From assembly GCA_900552095.1 (NCBI GenBank), contig URYM01000025.1:1-13447 (forward strand): a stretch of 13,447 nucleotides of DNA. The letters are read 5' to 3'. Under the pieces are notes generated by a model that had not been told where the DNA came from, ran no database searches, and saw only the letters and a list, made by a program, of their open reading frames with translations. The position numbers and the translations under genes were made by a program. The DNA comes from an uncultured Blautia sp. (GTDB taxonomy: Bacteria; Bacillota; Clostridia; Lachnospirales; Lachnospiraceae). This document shows positions 1-8,417 of the stretch, piece by piece (within the stretch, counting starts at the first letter, position 1; each line of letters starts with the position of its first letter).

Positions 1-7
1 CAGCAGA

Positions 8-400
8 TTATCTCTTGCTGAACTGAGGCGCGCGACGAGCCGCCTTGAGACCGTACTTCTTACGCTCTTTCATTCTCGGATCACGAGTAAGGAATCCGGC
101 TTTCTTCAGAACCGGTCTGTACTCAGCATCTGCCTGAAGCAGCGCACGGGAAATACCATGACGGATTGCTCCAGCCTGTCCGGTGAATCCACCACCGCGA
201 ACATTTACCAGAACATCAAACTTGTCAGCAGTCTCGGTAGCTGCCAGAGGCTGACGAACGATCAGCTTCAGAGTCTCAAGTCCGAAGTACTCGTCGATAT
301 CTCTTTTATTGATTGTAATCTTACCGGTACCGGGTACCAGATATACTCTTGCGATAGATTTTTTTCTTCTTCCTGTTCCGTAGTATTTTGCACTAGCCAA
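8..400 (-). CDS. rpsI: 30S ribosomal protein S9
   Basis: S9 is a small-subunit ribosomal protein whose C-terminal tail reaches toward the P-site tRNA. The product is 130 residues, the normal bacterial length. It has the expected [14 protein letters not shown] start, a central [19 protein letters not shown] segment, and the very basic tail ending RRAPQFSKR, the conserved C-terminus of the family. The start is taken as TTG at 400, because AGGAGG at 415-410 sits 9 bases upstream and no ATG is available in frame. The gene is 17 bases downstream of rplM and its ribosome binding site begins just after the rplM stop, so the two are cotranscribed and probably translationally coupled. It is complete at the window edge (TAA at 10-8). 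Confidence 0.98.
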   Translation of the reverse strand: MASAKYYGTGRRKKSIARVYLVPGTGKITINKRDIDEYFGLETLKLIVRQPLAATETADKFDVLVNVRGGGFTGQAGAIRHGISRALLQADAEYRPVLKKAGFLTRDPRMKERKKYGLKAARRAPQFSKR

Positions 401-417
401 TGTCTTTTACCTCCTCA

Positions 418-846
418 TTAAAATTTCAGTTCTTCCGGTTTCTGAGCTGCATGGGGATGCTCAGCACCAGCATATACATGAAGCTTGGTAATCATGCTTC
501 TTCCCAGAGGTCCTTTCGGAAGCATGCCTTTGACTGCCAGCTCAATTACTTTCTCCGGTTTCTTAGCCATCATCTCACGCAGAGTAGTCTCTTTCATTCC
601 TCCAACATAGTCGGAATGATTGTAATAAATCTTCTGATCCAGCTTCTTGCCGGTAACAGAAATCTTCTCAGCGTTGATTACGATCACGTAATCACCTGTA
701 TCAACATGAGGAGTGAAAACAGGTTTGTTCTTTCCTCTTAAAACCTTTGCAATCTCAGATGCCAGACGACCCAGAGTCTGTCCTTCTGCATCCACTACAT
801 ACCATTTTCTTTCAATCTTAGCCGGATTAGCCATATAAGTATTCAT
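418..846 (-). CDS. rplM: 50S ribosomal protein L13
   Basis: L13 is an early-assembling 50S subunit protein that binds 23S rRNA. I use the ATG at 846, which gives 142 residues, exactly the usual bacterial length. It has AGGAGG about 7 bases upstream. An in-frame extension to 867 would run through the ribosome binding site and is rejected. Recognisable family segments are [16 protein letters not shown] near the N-terminus, [12 protein letters not shown] in the middle, and the signature [12 protein letters not shown] followed by [17 protein letters not shown]. It is the first gene of the rplM-rpsI operon, behind a consensus promoter and a structured leader, which suggests autogenous control. Confidence 0.98.
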   Translation of the reverse strand: MNTYMANPAKIERKWYVVDAEGQTLGRLASEIAKVLRGKNKPVFTPHVDTGDYVIVINAEKISVTGKKLDQKIYYNHSDYVGGMKETTLREMMAKKPEKVIELAVKGMLPKGPLGRSMITKLHVYAGAEHPHAAQKPEELKF

Positions 847-890
847 GGATTTACCTCCTGTAATCAATCTTAATCAATTCTTCTATATCT

Positions 891-928
891 GTAAAATATC
901 TTTACCGGGGCTTGGATCAGATATTTAC
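891..928 (-). promoter_or_regulatory. Candidate L13 leader hairpin in the rplM 5' untranslated region
   Basis: Arms at 928-919 (GTAAATATCT on the minus strand) and 901-891 (AGATATTTTAC) pair along their full length with one bulged base, enclosing a 17-base loop containing CCAAGCCCCGG. The hairpin starts about 14 bases after the predicted transcription start and ends about 45 bases before the rplM ATG. Firmicutes are known to carry an L13 leader family in which the ribosomal protein controls its own mRNA. Position and shape fit that, but I cannot align it to the family model here. Confidence 0.6.
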
Positions 929-948
929 GCACTATGTCATGCCAATAT

Positions 949-977
949 ATTATATTACACAGATTTCCCTCTGTCAA
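949..977 (-). promoter_or_regulatory. Consensus sigma-A promoter of the rplM-rpsI operon
   Basis: On the minus strand, TTGACA at 977-972 and TATAAT at 954-949 are separated by exactly 17 bases. Both hexamers match the housekeeping consensus perfectly, as expected for a strongly expressed ribosomal protein operon. The predicted transcription start near 942 leaves a leader of about 95 bases before the rplM start at 846. Confidence 0.93.
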
Positions 978-1020
978 CTGTTTTTTCCTTTTTCTTCGCG
1001 GATTTCTGCACTATTTTCTC

Positions 1021-2079
1021 CTACTCAAAACTCCGTTCCCGGCAGGGAAAATGCACTGCTATCTTTTTGAAAATTTCCTGGAATCCCAGTGCATAGGCAG
1101 TGGCAAATACATTCGCTGTAATCCTCAGAAGCACTGCGCCCCAGGGACCGAAAATCGCAGACGCTATGTACACAGCCCCCAGTGTATTAAAAATCGTCTG
1201 CCAGGAATAACTGGCAGAAAATCCCACGCCAATCCCCCCGAGAATACCAATATAAGGATGAAGGCTTACAGGAACCAGGTAGTAAATCAGAAGAAACAGC
1301 ACACACCCCACTGCTCCGAAGGGTGCCCTTCTCTTCGCCCGGTAGAAGACATCTTCCCGGAACATTACCGTCATGGACATAACGCTGATTCCCACCCACA
1401 TGGTTCGGGGCAGCCCCAGAAGTTCCGCTGCCAGCATAGACGAAGCGATCGCCAGAGAAAATCCCAGCTGCCATCGGCTCCTCTGGCTGGTCAGGTCAAA
1501 CTCCTTCCTGATATTTTCTGCTGTTCTGCGATATTTTGCCTTCCGGTGATTCTTCCAGTAAACCAGACTGCAGATCACTGCTCCCAGAGCCAGTGCCGCC
1601 AGACGCTGCCGGAAAACCACTCCTTTAGCTTCGTATCCTTCCAGAAGCAGAAAGCCCAGAGCAAACGTAAACTGATTATACATGATAATGTTATGGCAGC
1701 CTGACACGGAAATGACAAAAAGAGCTGCAAAATTCAGAAGAAATGCCGCTGCGGGAGAAACCAGGTTTGCAGCCTTGGGAACCACCGCCCAGATTGCAAA
1801 AATCAGGAGCAGAACTCCAACTCCGTGAGATGTTTTTATTCCGAAATCCGCCTGCCGCATGGCGAGAAGCGCCAGCAACACCACAACGCCCACAATACTG
1901 TTGTCATTCCCAAAAACGACAGAAAAAGCCGTAACAAACAAAAAACAGAACGCCACTGTCAGCAGTACCTTAAACACGTACACCGCCGACCACTTCAAAC
2001 GCAGCTTCCTGTCTTCTGTCTCCGCGATCAATTTCTTGGAATCGGCTGCGTTCAGCTGTAATGTCTGATAAACAGTCAA
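1021..2079 (-). CDS. FUSC-family integral membrane protein (putative exporter)
   Basis: A 352-residue hydrophobic protein with roughly ten predicted membrane segments, at about residues 33-56, 61-74, 86-101, 108-126, 137-147, 157-174, 204-222, 228-240, 255-270 and 276-330. A basic loop (KNHRKAKYRR, near 177-185) separates two similar halves. The second half (RWQLGFSLAIASSMLAAELL, then TMWVGISVMSM and RAKRRAPFG) resembles the fusaric acid/aromatic acid exporter (FUSC) fold. Members of that family are thought to export aromatic acids or related compounds; the substrate here is unknown. The start is TTG at 2079 with AAGGAGGG about 7 bases upstream. It sits between truA and the rplM operon, has its own candidate promoter, and ends about 43 bases before the rplM -35 box. 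The family call is from sequence character only. Confidence 0.72.
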   Translation of the reverse strand: MTVYQTLQLNAADSKKLIAETEDRKLRLKWSAVYVFKVLLTVAFCFLFVTAFSVVFGNDNSIVGVVVLLALLAMRQADFGIKTSHGVGVLLLIFAIWAVVPKAANLVSPAAAFLLNFAALFVISVSGCHNIIMYNQFTFALGFLLLEGYEAKGVVFRQRLAALALGAVICSLVYWKNHRKAKYRRTAENIRKEFDLTSQRSRWQLGFSLAIASSMLAAELLGLPRTMWVGISVMSMTVMFREDVFYRAKRRAPFGAVGCVLFLLIYYLVPVSLHPYIGILGGIGVGFSASYSWQTIFNTLGAVYIASAIFGPWGAVLLRITANVFATAYALGFQEIFKKIAVHFPCRERSFE

Positions 2080-2114
2080 GAAAATCCCTCCTTTGTTATT
2101 AAACGATAAAGGGT

Positions 2115-2143
2115 ATCTTACACATTTTTTCGGCTTTCCACAA
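2115..2143 (-). promoter_or_regulatory. Candidate promoter for the FUSC-family gene
   Basis: On the minus strand, TTGTGG at 2143-2138 and TAAGAT at 2120-2115 are 17 bases apart, matching the sigma-A consensus at 4 of 6 and 5 of 6 positions. The predicted start near 2108 leaves a leader of about 28 bases ending in the AAGGAGGG ribosome binding site. The -35 box overlaps one of four DnaA-box-like 9-mers in this gap. Confidence 0.5.
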
Positions 2144-2192
2144 CCCCGTTAATTTTTCACAAACTTTTCCACAAAATCGACGCCGCTCTTAT

Positions 2193-2945
2193 CTATTTTT
2201 CCGTCTCCTCAGGATATTCAATTTTCACCAGTGTCAATCCTTCCGGACGGGCTGTCTCTCCTGCCCGGGAACGGTCTTTTGACATCAGAATTTCCTTTAT
2301 ATATTCCGGAGGATAGCTTCCTCCGCCTACCCGGATCAGCGTTCCTGCTATGATACGCACCATATTATAGAGAAAACCATTTCCCGTAACTCTCAGGGTG
2401 ATCATGTCTCCCTCTTTTTCCACGTCCAGGCTATACACTGTCCGAACAGTATTCGTCACCTCCGGCTTGTGGGTACAGAATCCGGCAAAATCATGCTCGC
2501 CCACCAGAAATGAAGCTGCTTCTTTCATTTTCTCCACATCCAGCAGATAATAATAGAAAAATGAGTAGAGCCGCTTTGTAGGATCCGGAAACTGCCGGTT
2601 AAAAATCCGATACTCATACGTCTTCACGGTCTGTGCAAACCGGGGGTGGAAATCCGGTCTTACTTCCCGGGAATCCTGAATCCGTATATCTGCCGGAAGA
2701 TACGTATTTAAAGCCAGCGCATATTTCTCCGCAGGCATCCGGGCCTCCGTATCAAAAACGACCACCTGCCCCAGAGCATGCACGCCGGCATCCGTCCTGC
2801 TGGCCCCCACTGTATGTACCTTAGTCTTCAGAAGACGGGAAAGGCTCTCATCTAGCACCTGCTGAACGGAAATGCCATTGGGCTGTACCTGCCATCCGCA
2901 GTAATTTGTACCGTCATATGCCACTGTAAGTCTGATCCGCTTCAT
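2193..2945 (-). CDS. truA: tRNA pseudouridine(38-40) synthase TruA
   Basis: TruA converts uridines 38, 39 and 40 of the tRNA anticodon stem-loop to pseudouridine in the cytoplasm. The product is 250 residues from the ATG at 2945. The catalytic motif GASRTDAGVHA contains the nucleophile Asp52. Other family marks are VAYDGTNYCGWQ near the N-terminus, DFHPRF, KTYEYRI, HDFAGFC and GNGFLYNMVRIIAGTL. The ATG at 2945 lies 2 bases after the ecfT stop, with GGGGTGG as its ribosome binding site. A GTG at 2954 would overlap ecfT and looks less likely. It is the last gene of the long tig-to-truA run. I see no clear hairpin terminator after it. Confidence 0.97.
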   Translation of the reverse strand: MKRIRLTVAYDGTNYCGWQVQPNGISVQQVLDESLSRLLKTKVHTVGASRTDAGVHALGQVVVFDTEARMPAEKYALALNTYLPADIRIQDSREVRPDFHPRFAQTVKTYEYRIFNRQFPDPTKRLYSFFYYYLLDVEKMKEAASFLVGEHDFAGFCTHKPEVTNTVRTVYSLDVEKEGDMITLRVTGNGFLYNMVRIIAGTLIRVGGGSYPPEYIKEILMSKDRSRAGETARPEGLTLVKIEYPEETEK

Positions 2946-2947
2946 TT

Positions 2948-3751
2948 CTACCACCCCATAATACAGCAGGCTATGGCTGCCGCCAGGTAAAGCCAGATCA
3001 GAATATACGCAATCCGGTCTCTTCCCGCGTACTGGAGCGGCTTCATCTGAGTCCTGCCATCCCCTCCGTGATAGCAGCGCGCCTCCATAGCCAGAGCCAG
3101 ATCATTCGCCCGCCGGAAGGCAGAAACAAACAGAGGCACCAGAAGCGGAACCATGGCTTTGATCTTCTTTATCACGCCGCCGCTCTCAAAATCAGCTCCA
3201 CGGGCAATCTGGGCTTTCATAATCTTATCTGTCTCTTCCATCAAAATCGGAATAAAACGCAGGGCAATGGACATAACCAGCGCCAGCTCATGAACCGGCA
3301 CATGAATCTTGTTCAGCGGGCGCAGCAGCCTCTCCAGACCATCCGTCAGCTGATTGGGAGTGGTTGTCAGTGTCATAAGAGAAGCACCTATTACCAGTTC
3401 AACCAGGCGCACTGCCATTTTACCTGCCAGAATCAGACCTTCTTCTGTAATTTTCAGGAATTTCCACTGCCAGATCACAGTTCCCGGTGTCAGAAAGATA
3501 TTGAAGGCCAGAGTGATCACCAGCAGCACCACGATGGCCTTCAGTCCCTTTACCATGAAGGAAAACGGCACCTTTGACACCTTTATCATAATGACAAGCA
3601 CTGCCGTGGCGATGAGATAGCCCACCCACCCCTGAAAAAGGAACAGGGATATGATAAACATCAGGGTTCCCACAAACTTCACCCGGGGATCCAGACGGTG
3701 AAGCAGGGAATTTCCCGGATAATATTGTCCAATTGTAATATCTCTGAGCAT
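2948..3751 (-). CDS. ecfT: ECF transporter transmembrane component EcfT
   Basis: EcfT is the membrane scaffold that couples the two ATPases to a vitamin- or metal-binding S-component in energy-coupling-factor importers. The protein has 267 residues, with hydrophobic segments near 27-40, 43-57, 68-88, 104-127 and 245-266. It carries the two diagnostic cytoplasmic coupling motifs: Ala-Arg-Gly at about 183-185 (in AQIARGADF) and Ala-Arg-Cys at about 224-226 (in AMEARCYHGG). These insert into grooves on the ATPases. DPRVKF near residue 21 is also typical. Its start is 3 bases after the ecfA2 stop. No S-component is encoded nearby, so it probably serves several S-components encoded elsewhere (group II ECF). 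Confidence 0.96.
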   Translation of the reverse strand: MLRDITIGQYYPGNSLLHRLDPRVKFVGTLMFIISLFLFQGWVGYLIATAVLVIMIKVSKVPFSFMVKGLKAIVVLLVITLAFNIFLTPGTVIWQWKFLKITEEGLILAGKMAVRLVELVIGASLMTLTTTPNQLTDGLERLLRPLNKIHVPVHELALVMSIALRFIPILMEETDKIMKAQIARGADFESGGVIKKIKAMVPLLVPLFVSAFRRANDLALAMEARCYHGGDGRTQMKPLQYAGRDRIAYILIWLYLAAAIACCIMGW

Positions 3752-3754
3752 TTC

Positions 3755-4606
3755 CTATTTCCTTCCCAGTGCCTGCAGGATAGACTTTTTCGCTTCTTCC
3801 ACGGTAATCGCAGACGTGTCTACCTGAAGTCCCTTTTCTTTTAGTGCATGCATGATATAGGTGATCTGCGGAGCCGCCAGCCCGATCTTCTCCAGCTCCT
3901 TATAATGGGAAAAAACTTCCTTCGGCGTTCCGTCAAAAGCCATCTTTCCCTGGTTCATCACAATAATACGCTCCACATAACGGGCGATGTCTTCCATACT
4001 GTGAGAAACCAGTACGATTGAAATCCCCCGATTTTCATGGAGCCAGGCAATCTGATCCAGAATCTCGTCCCGCCCCTGGGGATCCAGCCCTGCTGTGGGT
4101 TCATCCAGTACCAGGACTTTCGGTTCCATAGCCAGCACACCGGCGATAGCCACCCGTCGTTTCTGTCCTCCGGACAGCTCAAAGGGCGATCTAGCAAACA
4201 GTTCCTCTTCCACACCTACCTGGCGAAGAGCCTCCCGAGCCCGCCGCTCACACTCCTCCTGAGTCAGCCCCTGATTGGAGGGACCGAAACATACATCTTT
4301 TAAGACCTGATCCTCAAAGAGCTGATGTTCCGGGTACTGGAAGACTAATCCCACCTGACTTCTCAGAGTTCTGAGTGGATAACCTTCCTCCCACACATCC
4401 CGCCCTTCAAAGAGAACTCTTCCCTCTGTGGGCCGGATCAGACCGTTAAAATGCTGGATCAATGTGGATTTTCCGCTGCCCGTATGGCCAATAATCCCCA
4501 CAAACTGTCCCTGCGGGATTTCCAGATCGATCTGCTCCAGGGCATGCATTTCATAAACTGTTCCAGGATTATACGTATACGTTACCTTTTCTAATTTTAT
4601 CGACAT
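3755..4606 (-). CDS. ecfA2: ECF transporter ATPase EcfA2
   Basis: One of the two ABC ATPases that power the ECF importer at the cytoplasmic face of the membrane. The product is 283 residues. Visible parts are Walker [10 protein letters not shown] (40-48), Q-loop Gln90 in VFQYPEHQ, signature LSGGQ (144-148), Walker B VLVLDE (164-169) with catalytic Glu169, and switch His202. The conserved GTP-KEVF segment and a C-terminal extension of about 60 residues are typical of ECF ATPases. The ATG at 4606 overlaps the end of ecfA1 by 10 bases, implying translational coupling and balanced production of the heterodimer. A1/A2 assignment follows gene order and the YPEHQ Q-loop. Confidence 0.95.
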   Translation of the reverse strand: MSIKLEKVTYTYNPGTVYEMHALEQIDLEIPQGQFVGIIGHTGSGKSTLIQHFNGLIRPTEGRVLFEGRDVWEEGYPLRTLRSQVGLVFQYPEHQLFEDQVLKDVCFGPSNQGLTQEECERRAREALRQVGVEEELFARSPFELSGGQKRRVAIAGVLAMEPKVLVLDEPTAGLDPQGRDEILDQIAWLHENRGISIVLVSHSMEDIARYVERIIVMNQGKMAFDGTPKEVFSHYKELEKIGLAAPQITYIMHALKEKGLQVDTSAITVEEAKKSILQALGRK

Positions 4607-5451
4607 AATGCTTCCACCAGCTCCTCTGTGGTCAGTATTCCCTCCGGCAGATCTGCCCCTTCCTTTTTCAGCTCATGGGCCAGAAGGGTAACCTGGGGCA
4701 CATCCAGGCGATAACTCTGCAGTTTTTCCACCTGAGCAAAAATTTCCCTGGGCGTTCCCTCCATCACCAGTTTGCCCGCATCCATAACAAAAACCCGGTC
4801 TGCCAGGATCACCTCTTCCATATAATGAGTGATCAGGATTACGGTCACTCCTTCCTGACGGTTTAATTCCCGCACCGCCCGCAGTACATCCTTTCTCCCG
4901 TTGGGATCCAGCATCGCTGTGGGCTCATCCAGAACAATACATCTGGGCCGCATAGCCATCACTCCGGCGATAGCCACTCTCTGCTTCTGGCCTCCGGACA
5001 GTTTATTGGGAGAATGACTGCGATAGGCCATCATTCCCACCGCTTCCAGGCTCTTTTCCACCCGGATCCAGATATCCTCTGTTGGAACGCCCAGATTCTC
5101 CGGTCCAAATCCCACATCTTCCTCCACCACGCTGCCGATAATCTGATTGTCCGGATTCTGAAAAACCATTCCCGCTTTCTGCCGGACCTGCCACAGTTCA
5201 TCTGCTGCCGAAGTGTCTACCTGATCCAGCCAGACTGTTCCCTCCGTAGGCAGGAGCAGGGCATTGATATGCTTGGCAAATGTGGATTTTCCAGAACCAT
5301 TGTGTCCCAGAACTGCCACAAACTGCCCTTCTTTGATATCGAGGCTTACATCATCAAGAGCTCTGCTGGTCTCCTGGATCTCCTCTCCCTGCTCTGTCTC
5401 CACATATTTTTTATAATCATACGTCACATTTTTTGCTTTCAGGATTCTCAT
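4597..5451 (-). CDS. ecfA1: ECF transporter ATPase EcfA1
   Basis: This is the partner ATPase of EcfA2. From the ATG at 5451 the protein is 284 residues, starting [13 protein letters not shown]. It has Walker [10 protein letters not shown] (49-57), Q-loop Gln98 in VFQNPDNQI, signature LSGGQ (151-155), Walker B CIVLDE (171-176) with catalytic Glu176, and switch His209. The FQNPDNQ Q-loop and DEPTAMLDP are typical of EcfA1. The reading frame stays open to 5499, but that extension overlaps engB and adds a basic, non-conserved stretch, so I prefer 5451. An insertion of about 12 residues ([12 protein letters not shown]) sits in the first strand region before Walker A. The ribosome binding site is weak (AGG about 8 bases upstream). 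Confidence 0.95.
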   Translation of the reverse strand: MRILKAKNVTYDYKKYVETEQGEEIQETSRALDDVSLDIKEGQFVAVLGHNGSGKSTFAKHINALLLPTEGTVWLDQVDTSAADELWQVRQKAGMVFQNPDNQIIGSVVEEDVGFGPENLGVPTEDIWIRVEKSLEAVGMMAYRSHSPNKLSGGQKQRVAIAGVMAMRPRCIVLDEPTAMLDPNGRKDVLRAVRELNRQEGVTVILITHYMEEVILADRVFVMDAGKLVMEGTPREIFAQVEKLQSYRLDVPQVTLLAHELKKEGADLPEGILTTEELVEALCR

Positions 5452-5476
5452 TTTGCGCCTGCTTTCTCTCCCGTTA

Positions 5477-6076
5477 TCACGGAGTCTGCTCTCTCTCAAT
5501 CAGCTGATCAATCAGTGCCCAGATTTCTTCTCTTCCCTGCTTGGTTTCCGCAGAAAACGGTATCATCTGTGTCCCCGGACGTACCTCAAGCCCCTGACGC
5601 AGAACTTTTAGCTGTTTCTGCACCTGGCTGCGCTTGATCTTATCCAGTTTTGTGGCTATAATTATGGGCTCATACCCCTGTTCGCAGATCCAGTGATACA
5701 TAAGGCGGTCATTGCCCGACGGTTCATGGCGAATATCAATCAGCAGAAACACCGCCCTCAATGTGGGCGACTGGTGCAGATAATCCTCGATCATCCTGCC
5801 CCACTTCGCCTTCACTGCCTCTGATACCTTCGCATATCCGTACCCCGGCAGATCTACCAGATACATCTGTTCATTTACATTGTAAAAATTGATGGTCTGA
5901 GTTTTCCCCGGCTGGGAACTGGTTCTGGCCAGAGATTTCCGGTTCATCAGACCATTGATCAGGGAGGATTTCCCCACGTTGGATTTCCCGGCAAAGGCCA
6001 CTTCCGGCCTCCCGGTCTGCGGAATCTTGCTGGTAATTCCACAGACAAGATCCAGTGATACCTGTTTAATTACCAT
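5477..6076 (-). CDS. engB: Ribosome biogenesis GTPase EngB (YsxC/YihA)
   Basis: EngB is an essential small GTPase for late 50S subunit assembly in Firmicutes. The 199-residue protein shows all G motifs: G1 GKSNVGKS (30-37), G2 threonine in the [10 protein letters not shown] region (about 58-67), G3 DLPGYG (75-80), G4 TKLD (142-145) and G5 SAE (175-177). The ATG at 6076 comes one base after the lon stop with a purine-rich AGAGGAAAG site upstream. An upstream in-frame TTG at 6097 lies inside lon and is rejected. Placement just after lon is a common Firmicute arrangement, which supports the call. Confidence 0.97.
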   Translation of the reverse strand: MVIKQVSLDLVCGITSKIPQTGRPEVAFAGKSNVGKSSLINGLMNRKSLARTSSQPGKTQTINFYNVNEQMYLVDLPGYGYAKVSEAVKAKWGRMIEDYLHQSPTLRAVFLLIDIRHEPSGNDRLMYHWICEQGYEPIIIATKLDKIKRSQVQKQLKVLRQGLEVRPGTQMIPFSAETKQGREEIWALIDQLIEREQTP

Positions 6077-6077
6077 T

Positions 6078-8402
6078 TCACTCTTTCCTCTCTGCAAGGG
6101 CCTGCAAAAGCACTTCTTCCATCTGTTTCACAAACACGATTTCCAGTCCTTCCGTGATCTCAGACTCAATCTCTTCCACATCCGGCCGGTTCTCATCCGG
6201 AACCAGAATCTTTTTGATTCCTGCCTTTTTGGCCGCCAGAAGTTTCTCCTTCAGTCCGCCGATGGGCAGCACTCTTCCCCGCAGGGTAATCTCGCCGGTC
6301 ATGGCCACATCCGCCCGCACCGGTATCCCGGTAACTGCCGAGAGCACTGCCGTAGCCATAGTGATTCCCGCGGAAGGACCATCTTTGGGAACTGCCCCCG
6401 CCGGAATATGGATATGGATATCGTGTTCCTCAAAAAATTTCTTTTCAATTCCATAGCGGTCCGCCACAGAACGTATGTAACTGATTCCTGCCCGGGCCGA
6501 CTCTTTCATCACATCTCCCAGCTGACCGGTCAGAAGAAACTCTCCCTTTCCAGGGAGAAGATTAACCTCTATCTGCAGGGTATCGCCCCCCACGCTGGTC
6601 CACGCCAGTCCCCGGACAATCCCCACTTCATCTCTGCTGTTCGCCTTCTGAAAATGATATCTGGATTTTCCCAGATACTCTTCCAGATTCTTTTCTGTGA
6701 CAGTAATCCTCCTGCGCTTCTCCTCCAGAATCTTTCTGGCTGCCTTTCGGCAGATTTCTCCGATTTTCCGCTCCAGCGTCCGGACACCGGCCTCTCTTGT
6801 ATAACCGGAAATCACAGCCTCCAGCGCCTCTTCTCTGAGGATCAGCTGGCCTTTTTTCAGTCCGTTGGCTTCCATCTGCCGCGGAACCAGGTGTTTCTGC
6901 GCAATATGTTTTTTCTCATTTTCCGTGTAGCTACCAACCTCTATGATTTCCATCCGGTCCAGAAGAGGACGGGGAATCGCAGACAGGTCATTTGCAGTAG
7001 CGATAAAGAGTACCTGGGACAGATCCAGCGGGATCTCCACATAATGATCCACAAAATGCTTATTCTGTTCCCCGTCCAGCACCTCCAGAAGTGCCGAGGA
7101 AGTATCCCCCTTATAGTCACTGCTCACTTTATCAATCTCATCCAGAAGCATGAGCGGATTCTTTACCTTTGCCTGAACAAGTCCCTGCACAAGGCGCCCC
7201 GGCATAGCCCCCACATAGGTACGCCGGTGTCCCCGGATCTCCGCCTCATCTCTCACACCGCCCAGACAGATCCGGACATACTGTTTTTCCAGAGCCCGCG
7301 CAATGGATCGGGCAATCGAAGTCTTTCCGGTTCCGGGAGGTCCCGCCAGACACAGGATCGGACTCTGGCCTTTTTCTGTGAGCGTCCGCACTGCCAGATA
7401 CTCCAGCACCCTCTCCTTCACCTTCTCAAGACCGTAATGATCCTCATTCAGAACCTCTCTTGCCCGTTTCAGATCCTCATTGTCCGTGCTTTCTCTGTCC
7501 CACGGAAGCGATAAGAGGGTCTCGATATATCCCCGGATTACCGCGCTCTCAGAACTATTATATCCCACATTCTTAAAACGCCGGATTTCTTCCCGGATCT
7601 TATCCTTCATCTCATCGGAAGCCTCCAGCTTCTCTGCCGCCTCCGCAAAACGGTCGGCATCCAGCATCGATGTATCGTCTCCCAGTTCCTCGCGGATCAG
7701 CTTCAGCTGCTCTCTTAAAAGATACTCTCTCTGGCCTTTGTCCACGCGTTCCTGCACCTTCCGCTGAATATCCGCCCGGATCTGCATCACTTCAATCTCA
7801 TTGGCCAGAATTACGCCCAATGTTTCGTATCGCTCGGTCAGGCCGGCCGCCTCCAGAAGCTTCTGTCTCTTTTCATAATCCAGAGGAAGATTGATGCTGA
7901 TCTGATCGACCAGAAGCTCCACATCCTGCAGCTCCATAAACTGGCTGCTCAGCTCCCGGCTGACCTTCGGATTTTCCCGGCAATAGCTGCCGAAAAGTTC
8001 CCTCATCCCCTGCAGCATAGCCTCCCGGGCATTTTCCGCCAGATCCTCCCCTTCCGGCCGGACTTCCTCAATTTCCGCCAGAAGATACCCTTCCTCTTCT
8101 TTCAATGCCCACAGCTGTGCCCGCTGCTGTCCTTCTACCAGAACACGCATCATATTTTTGGGAAGCTTCACGATCTGCTTCACCTGAGCAATACAGCCCA
8201 TCTCATACAAATCCGCCTGTCCCGGTTCTTCCACCGCAGGATCCCTCTGCGTCACCAGAAAAATTTTCTGTTCCTCCTGCATGGCTTCTTCCAGAGAACG
8301 GATCGATCTGGGCCGGTTAATATCAAAATGTACAATCATATCCGGCAGGATTGTGGTTCCCCGAAGCGCCAACGCCGGTAATACTCTCCTCAAGTCGTTC
8401 AC
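6078..8402 (-). CDS. lon: ATP-dependent Lon protease
   Basis: Lon degrades misfolded and regulatory proteins in the cytoplasm as a homohexamer. The 774 residues match the usual LonA length. Domains in order are an N-terminal substrate-binding region (about 1-200), a coiled-coil linker (about 200-300), and an AAA+ module with Walker A GPPGTGKT (354-361) and Walker B LMLLDE (417-422). The C-terminal serine protease domain has the KDGPSAG motif with Ser677 and the lysine partner Lys720 in GGLKEK. The Ser-Lys spacing of 43 residues equals that of the E. coli enzyme. The start is GTG at 8402, with AGAGG 5 bases upstream and a 15-base gap from the clpX stop. All catalytic residues are intact. Confidence 0.97.
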   Translation of the reverse strand: MNDLRRVLPALALRGTTILPDMIVHFDINRPRSIRSLEEAMQEEQKIFLVTQRDPAVEEPGQADLYEMGCIAQVKQIVKLPKNMMRVLVEGQQRAQLWALKEEEGYLLAEIEEVRPEGEDLAENAREAMLQGMRELFGSYCRENPKVSRELSSQFMELQDVELLVDQISINLPLDYEKRQKLLEAAGLTERYETLGVILANEIEVMQIRADIQRKVQERVDKGQREYLLREQLKLIREELGDDTSMLDADRFAEAAEKLEASDEMKDKIREEIRRFKNVGYNSSESAVIRGYIETLLSLPWDRESTDNEDLKRAREVLNEDHYGLEKVKERVLEYLAVRTLTEKGQSPILCLAGPPGTGKTSIARSIARALEKQYVRICLGGVRDEAEIRGHRRTYVGAMPGRLVQGLVQAKVKNPLMLLDEIDKVSSDYKGDTSSALLEVLDGEQNKHFVDHYVEIPLDLSQVLFIATANDLSAIPRPLLDRMEIIEVGSYTENEKKHIAQKHLVPRQMEANGLKKGQLILREEALEAVISGYTREAGVRTLERKIGEICRKAARKILEEKRRRITVTEKNLEEYLGKSRYHFQKANSRDEVGIVRGLAWTSVGGDTLQIEVNLLPGKGEFLLTGQLGDVMKESARAGISYIRSVADRYGIEKKFFEEHDIHIHIPAGAVPKDGPSAGITMATAVLSAVTGIPVRADVAMTGEITLRGRVLPIGGLKEKLLAAKKAGIKKILVPDENRPDVEEIESEITEGLEIVFVKQMEEVLLQALAERKE

Positions 8403-8417
8403 CTCTACCTCTTTTTC

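Noticed and set aside
934..1704. A 256-codon plus-strand open frame opposite the FUSC gene and rplM promoter
   Set aside because: No ribosome binding site or recognisable domain. It covers the rplM promoter and the reverse of a clear membrane protein gene.
5452..5499. Longer ecfA1 start at TTG 5499
   Set aside because: It would overlap engB and add a non-conserved basic extension. The ATG at 5451 begins at the conserved ECF ATPase N-terminus.
5955..7514. A 519-codon plus-strand open frame opposite lon
   Set aside because: It lies entirely antisense to lon and the end of engB, both with intact catalytic motifs. Its translation is low-complexity in character with no family features. It is a shadow of codon bias.
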